From Candidatus Micrarchaeaceae archaeon (GTDB lineage Archaea > Micrarchaeota > Micrarchaeia > Micrarchaeales > Micrarchaeaceae), in NCBI GenBank assembly GCA_027310825.1, contig DAIDAC010000004.1, positions 1 through 64,000 of the forward strand: a DNA stretch of 64,000 nt, in the 5' to 3' direction. Below the pieces are notes generated by a model. That model ran no database searches. It had not been told where the DNA came from and worked only from the letters and a program-made list of their open reading frames with translations. Below, piece by piece: positions 49,722 to 57,804 of the stretch. The position numbers and the translations under genes were made by a program. Numbering within the stretch: position 1 is the first letter of the stretch; each line of letters opens with the position of its first letter.

Positions 49722-49806
49722 TGCGGAGGCCGAGATTTGAACTCGGGCAGTCCTACGACACTGACCCCTCAAGCCAGCGCATTTGACCAAGCTCTGCCAC
49801 CTCCGC
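49722..49806 (-). tRNA. tRNA-Leu(GAG), inside a protein operon
   Basis: Class II tRNA: acceptor GCGGAGG/CCTCCGC with A73, anticodon stem CTGGC/GTCAG around TTGAGGG (anticodon GAG), a variable arm with GTC...GAC-type pairing, and T arm CCGAG-TTCAAAT-CTCGG. It lies between rpoD and rpl18e on the same strand. Confidence 0.94.
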
Positions 49807-49817
49807 GTGTAAGCCTG

Positions 49818-50387
49818 CTAGAGTTTCTTTGCCTCCTTTTGTACGTCTTTCAATTCATCTTCTATCGATTCGAGAGCTCTGCCGACGATTTCCTTTGGTG
49901 TCATCTGGCCGAACGTTTCGACGTAAAATGTGAACTTTCCCTTGTTTTCTTCGTATGTGATAAGGCCTGGCTGGAACTTTGCATGCTTTGATCCTGTGCC
50001 TACCCTTGCCTTGCCCTCGAGCCTTAACCTCTGGCCCTCAGCAAGCTTCATTATCGGGATCTTGTCGTTTGCTACTGAAATGTCCTTGTCCTTTGTCTCG
50101 AGATCCTTTGAATATACTGTAAGCGGTCCTGTCGCGTCAAGCGTGAACATAACTTCATCTTCGTCCTTGAATCGCTTCGGCGTCGAGAGCGGAACAAGGC
50201 CTATCCTGTGTGCTATGTATTCGTCGAACATTGCGCTGGTGTTCTCGTAAACTGTGACCCTGTCGATTGCGAATGTCTTGACGTTGTTCATTGCAGTCCT
50301 TCGCACAGCGTTGGCGTAGGCGTGCGTGGCTCCGTCTAGGACAAAGCTCATGCTTGCTGCGTTGCTTGTCTGCACTTCAATCTTCAT
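49818..50387 (-). CDS. rpoD: RNA polymerase subunit D (Rpb3-like)
   Basis: This 189-residue protein has the alpha-motif AYANAVRRTAMNNVKTFAIDRV and EYIAHRIGLVPLSTP, with the C-terminal dimerisation helix. It has no inserted 4Fe-4S ferredoxin domain, unlike some archaeal D subunits. With L, N and P it forms the assembly platform of RNA polymerase. First gene of the operon; the usual upstream S13-S4-S11 genes are absent. Confidence 0.97.
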   Translation of the reverse strand: MKIEVQTSNAASMSFVLDGATHAYANAVRRTAMNNVKTFAIDRVTVYENTSAMFDEYIAHRIGLVPLSTPKRFKDEDEVMFTLDATGPLTVYSKDLETKDKDISVANDKIPIMKLAEGQRLRLEGKARVGTGSKHAKFQPGLITYEENKGKFTFYVETFGQMTPKEIVGRALESIEDELKDVQKEAKKL

Positions 50388-50408
50388 ATAGACACGACTT
50401 TGCTGTTG

Positions 50409-50451
50409 GTCTGACCTGATAAAGAGTAGTGACTCTAACTTGACGTCAGAC
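50409..50451 (-). promoter_or_regulatory. Structured leader of the rpoD operon
   Basis: An outer stem (GTCTGAC 50409-50415 with GTCAGAC 50445-50451) encloses an inner hairpin (AGAGT-AGTG-ACTCT, 50423-50436). From the TATA position, transcription would start at about 50451, so the whole leader of about 64 nt is this structure. It may sense a product of the operon. Confidence 0.4.
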
Positions 50452-50471
50452 AGAATACTTTATGAAGAGGA

Positions 50472-50485
50472 ATATTTATATATAT
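50472..50485 (-). promoter_or_regulatory. TATA box of the rpoD operon
   Basis: The run atatttatatatat lies about 90 nt upstream of the rpoD ATG. No closer TATA-like element is seen, so a leader of some 60 nt is expected. Confidence 0.5.
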
Positions 50486-50571
50486 TGGTGCGGCTTCCGT
50501 GTCTTCAGAAGTTCCTGTTTTGCCGGCTCCGAAGTATTTAAGCTGTTGCTGCCATAAAAGTAGGTGAGTCT

Positions 50572-51246
50572 TTGAGCTTCGAACGGTTTCTTGAAAGTGC
50601 TGCGATAAAGCCGGAGTTCGGCCAGTCGCGCTTCGTAAAGAACTTCAAAGACAGGCAGCACGTGTCGAGAGTGGAGCTGGATTCGGATAAGGGCTGCAAA
50701 TACCTCAGCGTGGGCGAGGTCTACTATACAAAGTACTCCAATATGGGAGTGTTCTACGTAGGAGTAGTCGACCTAAGCTTCGACGCGATACTTAGCATTT
50801 ATGACGTCAATTCGCAGAAATTGCTCGTCTGTAGGTTCTACAAATTCACTGCAGATTTCGAGACATTCCTGAACAAAGAGCTCAAAAGGATGGCAAACGC
50901 TAACTTTGAGGCTAGAGTAATCGGAATGCAGAATGGTGACAAAACGACAGCTTACAGCGTAGTTAGCTTCCTGAGGGCGCACAATCTCGTTGTTGTAGAA
51001 GTGGACATTTTCGGAGACGAGACGCGGCACCTTGCCATCGATGTGAAGCGTGGAGTGACGTTCAACGTCCTGGCAGGAAACAAGCCATACAAGCCCGGGG
51101 AGCTCAAAAACGACCTTACAGTAGAACAGTTCGAGAGGGCACTTATGAGCACACCAAAACAGGGAGCGGCAAACTACACGACGACAGACGTCTTGGAAAG
51201 GCTTAATAAAAAATCCGCAAAAACACCTTCGGAAATTATCAAATAA
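50572..51246 (+). CDS. Orphan protein
   Basis: This 224-residue mixed alpha/beta soluble protein contains three or four beta strands with VYYTKYSNMGVFYVGVVDLSF and LVVVEVDIFGDETRHLAIDV. No family recognised. The start is TTG 50572, about 33 nt after a TATA box (50534-50541), with GGTGAG close upstream. The C-terminus is polar. It lies upstream of TFE on the same strand with a 52-nt gap containing a separate promoter. Confidence 0.68.
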   Translation: MSFERFLESAAIKPEFGQSRFVKNFKDRQHVSRVELDSDKGCKYLSVGEVYYTKYSNMGVFYVGVVDLSFDAILSIYDVNSQKLLVCRFYKFTADFETFLNKELKRMANANFEARVIGMQNGDKTTAYSVVSFLRAHNLVVVEVDIFGDETRHLAIDVKRGVTFNVLAGNKPYKPGELKNDLTVEQFERALMSTPKQGAANYTTTDVLERLNKKSAKTPSEIIK

Positions 51247-51298
51247 TGGAGGGTTTAAATACTCTGGGCGCCCTATTTATGATTAAGAAGTGATGCTA

Positions 51299-52072
51299 AT
51301 GACGACTAAAAGGATCAAAAAGAGAATGCATGCGCGAGTGAAGCCTGCTCGAGTAGCTAGAAAGATTGCTAAAAAGGCAGTAAAAAGGAATATAAAAAAG
51401 ATTACGCTTAAATCTACAAAGAAAATCAAGACAAAAGCAGTAACGCCGACGAAAAAGGTCAAAACCGGAGCGCAGGAAAAGCCTGAGAAGAGGAGCAGGA
51501 AAGAGATCAAGAACGCTAACATATACGCTCCGGAAGAGGTTGCTGCTGCGATACAGGGACTTGCAGCCAATGAAGCTGCGATCGGTTATCTGAAAAAGAA
51601 CGTCAGCAAGAGGGCTATGGACGTTGTTAACGGCCTTGTCAGCCCGAAGACAGACGAAGCTCTCGCAGCTGAGCTCGATATGAAGATTAACGCTGTGCGA
51701 AGAATACTGAACATAATGCAGGGTTACGGAATAACCAACTATTATGTTGCTAAGAACGTGAACGGGTGGCTTTCCTTTGCTTGGTACATAAACATAAGCA
51801 AACTGCCTCCGTTCTTTGACTACATTGAAAGCCTCGAGCAGGCACAGCCGATTATAAACAAGGACTGCAACGACTACTTCGTTTGCGACAGCTGCTACGA
51901 TAAAACAAAGCTCATTTTCACATTCGACGCTGCTTTTGAGGAAAATTTCAAATGTGGAGCATGTGGAGACGGCTTGAAGATGCTTGACAAGAGCCAGGCT
52001 TCAGATCTTATGGGAACAAGGCAGAAAACCGTCGACGTTGAGCCAGAAGTGCAGGCCGTGGACTCCGAGTAA
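51299..52072 (+). CDS. tfe: Transcription initiation factor TFE with basic N-terminal tail
   Basis: This protein of about 257 residues is homologous to TFIIE-alpha and helps open the promoter. The winged helix spans about residues 85-170 (SPKTDEALAAELDMKINAVRRILNIM is its recognition part, across about 25 residues). A zinc ribbon follows (CDSCYDK ... CGACGDGL). Ordinary archaeal TFE is about 170-190 residues; here about 70 extra N-terminal residues are Lys/Arg-rich (KRIKKRMHARVKPARVARK), like a histone tail. GTGATG precedes ATG 51299. Confidence 0.92.
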   Translation: MTTKRIKKRMHARVKPARVARKIAKKAVKRNIKKITLKSTKKIKTKAVTPTKKVKTGAQEKPEKRSRKEIKNANIYAPEEVAAAIQGLAANEAAIGYLKKNVSKRAMDVVNGLVSPKTDEALAAELDMKINAVRRILNIMQGYGITNYYVAKNVNGWLSFAWYINISKLPPFFDYIESLEQAQPIINKDCNDYFVCDSCYDKTKLIFTFDAAFEENFKCGACGDGLKMLDKSQASDLMGTRQKTVDVEPEVQAVDSE

Positions 52073-52090
52073 TCGGCAGTGTTTGGTTAA

Positions 52091-52100
52091 GTTTATATAC
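52091..52100 (+). promoter_or_regulatory. TATA box of initiator tRNA
   Basis: GTTTATATAC lies 26-35 nt upstream of the first base of the initiator tRNA-Met and just after the TFE stop, so the tRNA has its own strong promoter. Confidence 0.55.
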
Positions 52101-52125
52101 TCGTTTCGTCAATATAATCAAACAC

Positions 52126-52200
52126 AGCGGGGTAGAGTAGCCTGGAGTACTCGTCGGGCTCATAACCCGAAGATCGTTGGTTCAAATCCAGCCCCCGCTA
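52126..52200 (+). tRNA. Initiator tRNA-Met(CAU)
   Basis: Acceptor AGCGGGG/CCCCGCT has A1-T72, which marks archaeal initiators. The anticodon stem TCGGG/CCCGA carries the three G-C pairs (29-31 with 39-41) needed for P-site entry, around loop CTCATAA. T-arm loop TTCAAAT, discriminator A. No intron. Confidence 0.95.
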
Positions 52201-52337
52201 CTTTCTTTGTACCACCCTTCACTTCCCCTAATACGTTCCTTCGTCGGCTTTAAATTCGTTATTAAAGTATATTAACTCGGTAATTCAACAAACAATATTA
52301 TATAAGAAAGCCATGAATAATGGAACTGCGGGGTCCT

Positions 52338-52838
52338 ATGGATAATCAATCAACCTATGATACGCTATGGCAGGTGACGCAAAAGGAGAAGCAGTCAAAC
52401 GAGCTTCAGCTTTTGCCAAAACCTTTCTACAACGATGTCGATCAATTCCTGAAGTCGCTCGGAGGACACGAACTGACAGACAACGAACAGAACATAAAAA
52501 AGAACACAATACGGCTTCTAAACGAGCTTCAGGAAAGGAGGAAGCAAAAGATACTTATATATGTCGCCTACAAAAAGCAATTACCACAGCCAGCTATACA
52601 GACAGAAGTTGACTTCTACAACAAGATATTGGATATCGCAAACCAGAACAGCATAGAGACCGGAGCACAGCAAAAGCAGCACGTTCACATGCTCAAGTCT
52701 CTGCAATCAATTCCGGAAATACTGCTGCCGTCTGGGAAGAAACTTGGTCCATTGGAAAAAGGTCAGCTAATTGAGATGTCAGGAAACGAAGAAGATGTCA
52801 AGTTCCTAATCAACAGCACGATCTGCCAGCAGGCGTAA
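52338..52838 (+). CDS. GINS complex subunit
   Basis: This protein of about 166 residues has a helical A-domain (YDTLWQVTQKEKQSNELQLLP, then FYNDVDQFLKSL; KKNTIRLLNELQERRKQKI) followed by a small C-terminal B-domain (KLGPLEKGQLIEMSGNEEDVKFLINSTICQQA over the last 35 residues), the order of the archaeal Gins51/15 type. It links MCM and RecJ/polymerase in the replisome. ATG 52338 is preferred; ATG 52320 is only about 20 nt from the TATA box (52295-52306). Confidence 0.82.
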   Translation: MDNQSTYDTLWQVTQKEKQSNELQLLPKPFYNDVDQFLKSLGGHELTDNEQNIKKNTIRLLNELQERRKQKILIYVAYKKQLPQPAIQTEVDFYNKILDIANQNSIETGAQQKQHVHMLKSLQSIPEILLPSGKKLGPLEKGQLIEMSGNEEDVKFLINSTICQQA

Positions 52839-52854
52839 AAAGAAAGTGAATAAC

Positions 52855-53139
52855 ATGAAAATAGTAAGAGAGATGAATGCGTTTTGTCCAAAGTGCAACA
52901 AGCACACACCACACACAGTTAAGATGTACACGAAGGGCACGAGTGCAGGACAAGCTATCGGCACGAGAAGAGCAGTAAGGAAGAGAACCGGATATCACGG
53001 AAAGGTAAAAGGTCAAGCTACTGTAAAGAAGTTAGCCAAGAGGCAAAAGGTCATGCTCAATTGTAAGGAATGCAAATACATAGTCGAGAGGGTAGTGGGT
53101 TCAAGGACAAAGAAGAAGCTCGAATACAAGATCGAGTAA
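52855..53139 (+). CDS. rpl44e: Large-subunit ribosomal protein L44e
   Basis: This 94-residue zinc ribosomal protein has CPKCNKHTPHTV near the N-terminus and CKECKYIVERV near the C-terminus, with the GQAIGTRRAVRKRTGYHGK segment that contacts the E site. GTGAATAAC precedes the ATG. In most archaea S27e follows; here aIF2-alpha follows directly. Confidence 0.96.
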   Translation: MKIVREMNAFCPKCNKHTPHTVKMYTKGTSAGQAIGTRRAVRKRTGYHGKVKGQATVKKLAKRQKVMLNCKECKYIVERVVGSRTKKKLEYKIE

Positions 53140-53149
53140 TTGTGAAAAG

Positions 53150-53947
53150 ATGGCAGAGCAAAAGACTATACCAAAGGTAGGCGAGATAGTAATCGCACAA
53201 GTAAGCAAGATTATGCCTTTTGGTGCCTACTGCAAACTTCTTGAATACAACAACCTCGATGTCTTTCTTCCAATAAAGGAAGTATCGTCTGGCTGGATAA
53301 AGAATATCCACGAATTCATACACGAAGGCCAGAAGCTAGTCTGCAAAGTTTCTTTCTACGACAAAGAGCGGCAGACTGTCGACGTGTCGCTGAAAAAGGT
53401 AACGCCGAACGAAACGAAGCAGAAGATAAACATCTTCAATTTAGAAAAGAGGCTGAACGCGCTGTTTCTAAGGGCACTTCACTCGGCGAATCTAGAGCCG
53501 CAGAAGGAAAGCCTTGTCGCTCTAGCGAAAACAGAATTCCCGACATTTACTGCTTTGATGAGGGCAGCCACCGAGAACACAGAGGAGTTCAAGGCGTCGA
53601 AGCTTCCAAAGAAGGCAAAGGACGAAATGCTAAAACTGCTGGAGACCAGCCGAAAGAAAAAACGGTACATCGTCTCTTATATAATGCAACTCTCAAGCTA
53701 TAATACAAAGAACGGGGCATCTGAGCTCAGGGGCATCCTCGCCGCAATAAAGGAAAAGGATGTAGAGGTGCAGTACATAAGCGCACCCAAGTATCACTTG
53801 TCTGCAGAAGGCAAGGACTACGCCGACGCAGAGAGCAAGATAAAGAGTGCATCGGAAGTAGTGACGAGCAAACTGAAGAAAGGGCTTTTCGAAATAGAGA
53901 AAGAAAAGCTGAGAAAGGAAAAGGAAGACATAATGTCGACGTTATAA
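53150..53947 (+). CDS. eif2a: Translation initiation factor aIF2 alpha subunit
   Basis: This 265-residue protein has an S1 domain (VGEIVIAQVSKIMPFGAYCKL to VDVSLKKV), a helical middle and the C-terminal alpha/beta domain that binds aIF2-gamma. The initiator tRNA it helps deliver is encoded 1 kb upstream. The gap to rpl44e is 10 nt. Confidence 0.95.
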   Translation: MAEQKTIPKVGEIVIAQVSKIMPFGAYCKLLEYNNLDVFLPIKEVSSGWIKNIHEFIHEGQKLVCKVSFYDKERQTVDVSLKKVTPNETKQKINIFNLEKRLNALFLRALHSANLEPQKESLVALAKTEFPTFTALMRAATENTEEFKASKLPKKAKDEMLKLLETSRKKKRYIVSYIMQLSSYNTKNGASELRGILAAIKEKDVEVQYISAPKYHLSAEGKDYADAESKIKSASEVVTSKLKKGLFEIEKEKLRKEKEDIMSTL

Positions 53948-53957
53948 TCGTGATGCA

Positions 53958-54716
53958 GTGAAGGAAACTGTGATAAGATTCAAGAAAAGTGTAAAGCTCA
54001 ACAAGCCGATCCTAGTGGTGGGTCTTCCTGGAATAGGTAATGTCGGCAAGCTTGTCGCAGAAACGCTGAGGAAGCAGTACAAGCCAAAGAAGATCGCAAC
54101 ACTATACTCACCACATTTTCCACACCAAGTCGTAATGCTCAAAACTGGAGGAATCAGGCTTGTCGGAAATAGATTCTATTTATTGAGGCCGAAGGGCGCA
54201 AAGAACGACATAATTCTCCTTACTGGAGAAACACAGGCAGTCACGCCAGAAGGGCAGTACGAAGTAAACAAGAAAATAGTTGACTTCTTCGCCGACAAGC
54301 TGAAGGGCCAATTCATCTACACGCTTGGCGGGTACAGCGTCACAAAAGAGCTAACCACATCGCCGAAGGTCTATGCAAACGTCACAGACAAAAAGTTGAT
54401 AAGCAAATACAAAGAGCACGGAATAATATTCGGCAAGTCGAGAGGAATGATTTGGGGGTCAGCAGGGATGATTCTCGCATTCGCAAAAATGCGCAAGATG
54501 AAGGGAATCTGCCTGATGGGGGAGACAGGCCTTCTAGACATCGACGCGTCGGCAGCAAAAGCCGTCCTGATCGCGCTTTCAAAGAGCACAAGCCTCGAAA
54601 TAAACACTGCTGCGCTAGACAAGATAATCGAAAAGACTGCAAAGCTGCTCAAGGAGCAAGAAGCAATTATGCAGGGCCAGCACAACCTTGAGCAGAAGCC
54701 AGCCTACATACGCTAA
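53958..54716 (+). CDS. PAC2-family proteasome-assembly-like protein
   Basis: This 252-residue PAC2/ATP-grasp-like protein has KPILVVGLPGIGNVGKLVAETL at the N-terminus (split here), ILLTGETQAVTPEGQYEV and YTLGGYSVTKEL. Archaeal PbaB-like members assist proteasome assembly. The usual archaeal order is L44e-S27e-aIF2a-Nop10-PAC2; Nop10 is missing here. GTG start behind GTGAT. Confidence 0.92.
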   Translation: MKETVIRFKKSVKLNKPILVVGLPGIGNVGKLVAETLRKQYKPKKIATLYSPHFPHQVVMLKTGGIRLVGNRFYLLRPKGAKNDIILLTGETQAVTPEGQYEVNKKIVDFFADKLKGQFIYTLGGYSVTKELTTSPKVYANVTDKKLISKYKEHGIIFGKSRGMIWGSAGMILAFAKMRKMKGICLMGETGLLDIDASAAKAVLIALSKSTSLEINTAALDKIIEKTAKLLKEQEAIMQGQHNLEQKPAYIR

Positions 54717-54738
54717 TTATAAATATCTGGCAAAACCG

Positions 54739-56139
54739 ATGCCTTTCGGTGTTATTACGGTATCTGCAAGGAGCAAGCAACACGAAACAAGCCCGGTAGT
54801 TACGCAAATGGACGATATGCGTACGCCACAAATCAGGCTAATGCAATTTCTAAACACATTCATGCACCACGAAAGGGTAAATGTAACAATCACAACTCCA
54901 GATATGTTTGCAGCAACCGCAGTAATGAAGCAGATACCGCCAAAACTGACATTTAAACTGGAAAACGTAACGATACCAAACGACTCCACAGAGAACAAAT
55001 CCTCTTTCACAGAGCTGAACTACATAGGCCTTGAACCTGAAGATGCAGAATACGTTTCATCTTTAATACTGTGGGTTCTTGTCCAGGACAGAAGGAACAT
55101 CACACTATCAATAAAGATGTATGATGGGCGAGCAGGCACGATGTCTTCAATAAAGTTTGAACCTGCAGCGACCGAACAAGAGCTTTCAGAAATGCGCAGA
55201 TCTGCCTTAGACCTAGAGCACGGAGAGCTGCATTTCCCAAGCGTAAAGATAACCGAGCACAAACCGTCGGTTCTTGTAAAACCGACAATACAGCTGTCAC
55301 AGGGGCAACACATTGTAGACAAGACGAGTCTGCCAGAAAAGCAATCCGCCATTCACATAGATTCGATACTCCAGAACGTTTTCGAGCCAATAGCGAACGG
55401 TCTTCAGGACACGCCATCGTTCCAAGGCCAACCAGTATACCCAAGGCCTAATGTTTTGGAGCACACCGGAGGCGTAGTCTTAGCCGCACTGTATCTTTCG
55501 TCTTATTTCAACAAGATTGGAATCTACAACAGCAAAGAAAAGGTGGTCACGCTTGCAGCTTTGCACGACACCCCGGAAAAGTTATACGGCGACATACCAA
55601 GAGATGCAAAATACGACCATGGCGCAGCGTCAGAAAAGTTAAGGGAGGCACTTGCAATGTTGGACGAGGTAGCAGAAAGACAGAATTTCGGCCCGCTCGG
55701 AGACCCGGAACTATACGACATGTCAGCAGAAGCGCTTAGAGAAGAGGCTGCAAAATCAAGCATCGAATCTCTCATAGCAAAACTCGCAGACATAGCCGAT
55801 AGGATAAGGACGATAAAACACTCCCCAAGTTTGCCGGACGGGATACGCGCAGAAATGTTAGAGAAAAACAGGAATGTGTTTGTTGCAAGAAGAGATGCGC
55901 TTATCCACAAAGCACAAACCGACTTCGAAGAAAGGCACAAAAACTCTGAACTGAAGAGCGACGTCGCCGTATTTCCTGTAGACGAAAAGGAGCTGCGGAG
56001 GATTGTCAGCAGGGAAGATCAGGTAAATTCGCTTATAAAACAGGTCAGCGATGCGATGGACAGAGAAAATGCACAAAAGAAACGTGCGGATGCCGCAGAA
56101 GCAGAACTCGCGAAGCTCAGGCGTGGTAAGTCAACTTAA
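54739..56139 (+). CDS. HD-domain phosphohydrolase with unknown N-terminal region
   Basis: This protein of about 466 residues has an HD metal site formed by His in VLEHTGGVVLAALYL, His-Asp in LAALHDTPEKLYGD and Asp in IAKLADIADRIRTIKH, a set used by nucleotide phosphohydrolases of the HD superfamily. The first 200 residues match nothing I know, and the last 50 are coiled coil (VSDAMDRENAQKKRADAAE). The start is unsure: ATG 54739 is only about 17 nt below the TATA core (54718-54725), and ATG 54808 would give a 60-nt leader. The next gene is a nucleotidase-like HAD protein. Confidence 0.8.
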   Translation: MPFGVITVSARSKQHETSPVVTQMDDMRTPQIRLMQFLNTFMHHERVNVTITTPDMFAATAVMKQIPPKLTFKLENVTIPNDSTENKSSFTELNYIGLEPEDAEYVSSLILWVLVQDRRNITLSIKMYDGRAGTMSSIKFEPAATEQELSEMRRSALDLEHGELHFPSVKITEHKPSVLVKPTIQLSQGQHIVDKTSLPEKQSAIHIDSILQNVFEPIANGLQDTPSFQGQPVYPRPNVLEHTGGVVLAALYLSSYFNKIGIYNSKEKVVTLAALHDTPEKLYGDIPRDAKYDHGAASEKLREALAMLDEVAERQNFGPLGDPELYDMSAEALREEAAKSSIESLIAKLADIADRIRTIKHSPSLPDGIRAEMLEKNRNVFVARRDALIHKAQTDFEERHKNSELKSDVAVFPVDEKELRRIVSREDQVNSLIKQVSDAMDRENAQKKRADAAEAELAKLRRGKST

Positions 56140-56176
56140 TCTATAAATAACTCAAGGAGAGAAAGAGTCTGTTCAA

Positions 56177-56929
56177 ATGAATGCAACAAAAAGTAGGACC
56201 ACAATGCCACAGTTCGAGCAGCATAAGCTTGCGAAACTGCACAGGCTTGTCCACGATCCACACGCCAAGATAGCTGTAGATGTAGAGGGAACTTTAGCGC
56301 TGATTCATCCGCCGCTGGTAGAAATATACAACGAACGCCACCGAACGAACTTTACAATCAATGACATCACCAACTACGACACATCAAAGTCCAGAATCGG
56401 TATGCCATGGGACGAATTCTTGGACATTTATAACACATTATGGGAAGATCGCCAGCACCGTATAGAACCATCTGTTTCGATAGCCGAGATAGAGGCGCTT
56501 AAGCACAACTTCAGTGCGGATCTTGTCACGTACAAGCCAGCAGAACAAGGCAAAGCACTAGAGGAGTGGCTTGCTGCAAAGTTTCCTGGTGTAAGCTTCA
56601 ATGACGGAACAAAAATGAGGATAGTGCCGACACAGGAAAAGAAGGTGCACCTGCCTTACAACATCTACATAGATGATGCTCCGCCCGTCGCAGACGAAGT
56701 AATAGAGCACCTTGTCAACGGAGAGAGGAAAACAAAGTTCCTACTGGTGATATCCCAGCCATGGAACAGAAGGCAACACTACGAAAACAACGAAGATGTA
56801 CTTGTTGTGAAAGATCTCAGGGCTGCAATAGCCCTTCTTCTAGAGTTGAAGTCTATGCCGCAGCACGATACCATTACGCTAAGCGAGACGGTCGCGCAAG
56901 GAATAGTCTTGGCATCAGATAACTTATAA
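56177..56929 (+). CDS. 5'(3')-deoxyribonucleotidase-like HAD protein
   Basis: This 250-residue HAD protein resembles the NT5C family. Motif I is KIAVDVEGTLA, with Glu where the family has the second Asp (DxDGT). A cap region follows (residues 45-110), then YNIYIDDAPPVADEV as motif IV and VISQPWNRR, the PWN(R) signature of NT5C proteins. It would dephosphorylate deoxynucleoside monophosphates if the Glu is tolerated. TATA (56140-56152) lies about 30 nt before the ATG. Neighbour of the HD protein; both suggest nucleotide turnover. Confidence 0.82.
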   Translation: MNATKSRTTMPQFEQHKLAKLHRLVHDPHAKIAVDVEGTLALIHPPLVEIYNERHRTNFTINDITNYDTSKSRIGMPWDEFLDIYNTLWEDRQHRIEPSVSIAEIEALKHNFSADLVTYKPAEQGKALEEWLAAKFPGVSFNDGTKMRIVPTQEKKVHLPYNIYIDDAPPVADEVIEHLVNGERKTKFLLVISQPWNRRQHYENNEDVLVVKDLRAAIALLLELKSMPQHDTITLSETVAQGIVLASDNL

Positions 56930-56934
56930 ATAAC
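56923..56934 (+). promoter_or_regulatory. TATA box of tRNA-Gly overlapping a stop codon
   Basis: CTTATAAATAAC spans the stop codon (56927-56929) of the nucleotidase-like gene and lies about 30 nt before tRNA-Gly. It shows how tightly the genome is packed. Confidence 0.5.
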
Positions 56935-56958
56935 TTCAAAGCTCTCCTTCTTACACTT

Positions 56959-57031
56959 GCGATCGTAGTCTAGCCTGGTAGGACGATGGCTTCCCAAGCC
57001 GTAAACTCGGGTTCAAATCCCGGCGGTCGCA
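56959..57031 (+). tRNA. tRNA-Gly(CCC)
   Basis: Acceptor GCGATCG/CGGTCGC with A73, anticodon stem ATGGC/GCCGT around TTCCCAA (anticodon CCC), and T arm CTCGG-GTTCAAA-like loop with CCCGG. It ends one base before the stop codon of the convergent ABC permease. Confidence 0.93.
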
Positions 57032-57032
57032 T

Positions 57033-57800
57033 TTATATCTTCATCCTCTTGAAGGCTTCTGTCCCTATTATCACCATAGCAACTGCGAATCCAATCAATA
57101 CAGCGAAGTCGAGAGCAAGTCCGAAGCTGCTTGGAATTCCAAGTATCGTCGACCTGAGCGCATCAACTGCATAAGAAACAGGGTTGATCGCCACAAAAGC
57201 AAACAGCCAGCTTGGGAGGCTCTTCACTGGGAACAGCGCACCGCTCAGGAAGAAAAGCGGGAATATCACAAAAGTTATGACAAGGCCGAATCCTTCCGGG
57301 CTCGACATTATTGCGCCGAACGTCAGCCCAAGGCTGATTATCGAAACCATCAATATCAAAACAATAATAATCGAAAGAACCAACGAATAAAACGTGAAGT
57401 GGATTCCGAAGAAAAGCGCCCCGAGCAGCATCAGTATTGCTATCTGTATAACTCCGTCGGTGGAGCCTCCAAGGACTTTGCCGAAGAAGATGGTCGTTCT
57501 GCTAAGCGGAGCGACAAGGACCTCTTTGAGGAAGTCGACACGCTTGTCCATAATGATATAAAGGCCGAAGAAGAGCGATCCAAAAAGGACTGTCATCGCA
57601 AGAATGCCTGGAAATATGTATGTCTGGTAGCTTCCACCGGTTCCGAGAAAATTTCCTCCGAGAGCAGAGCCCAACCCCGTTCCAAATATGACCAGCCACA
57701 TCAATGGCTGCACAAGCGAGCCTATCATTCTGGATATCTCTCGCGTGAAGACCTTTGCTTCTCGATACCAAAGGGCATAAAGCCCATTAAGCTCACCCAC
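57033..57800 (-). CDS. ABC-2 type transporter permease
   Basis: This 255-residue membrane protein has six helices and the ABC-2 family motif SPEGFGLVITFVIFPLFFLSG, with LPSWLFAFVAINPVSYAVDALR near the end. It forms the channel of an exporter with the ATPase encoded just upstream (4-nt gap). Related systems export drugs, lipids or polysaccharides; the substrate is unknown. Confidence 0.94.
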   Translation of the reverse strand: MGELNGLYALWYREAKVFTREISRMIGSLVQPLMWLVIFGTGLGSALGGNFLGTGGSYQTYIFPGILAMTVLFGSLFFGLYIIMDKRVDFLKEVLVAPLSRTTIFFGKVLGGSTDGVIQIAILMLLGALFFGIHFTFYSLVLSIIIVLILMVSIISLGLTFGAIMSSPEGFGLVITFVIFPLFFLSGALFPVKSLPSWLFAFVAINPVSYAVDALRSTILGIPSSFGLALDFAVLIGFAVAMVIIGTEAFKRMKI

Positions 57801-57804
57801 AATA

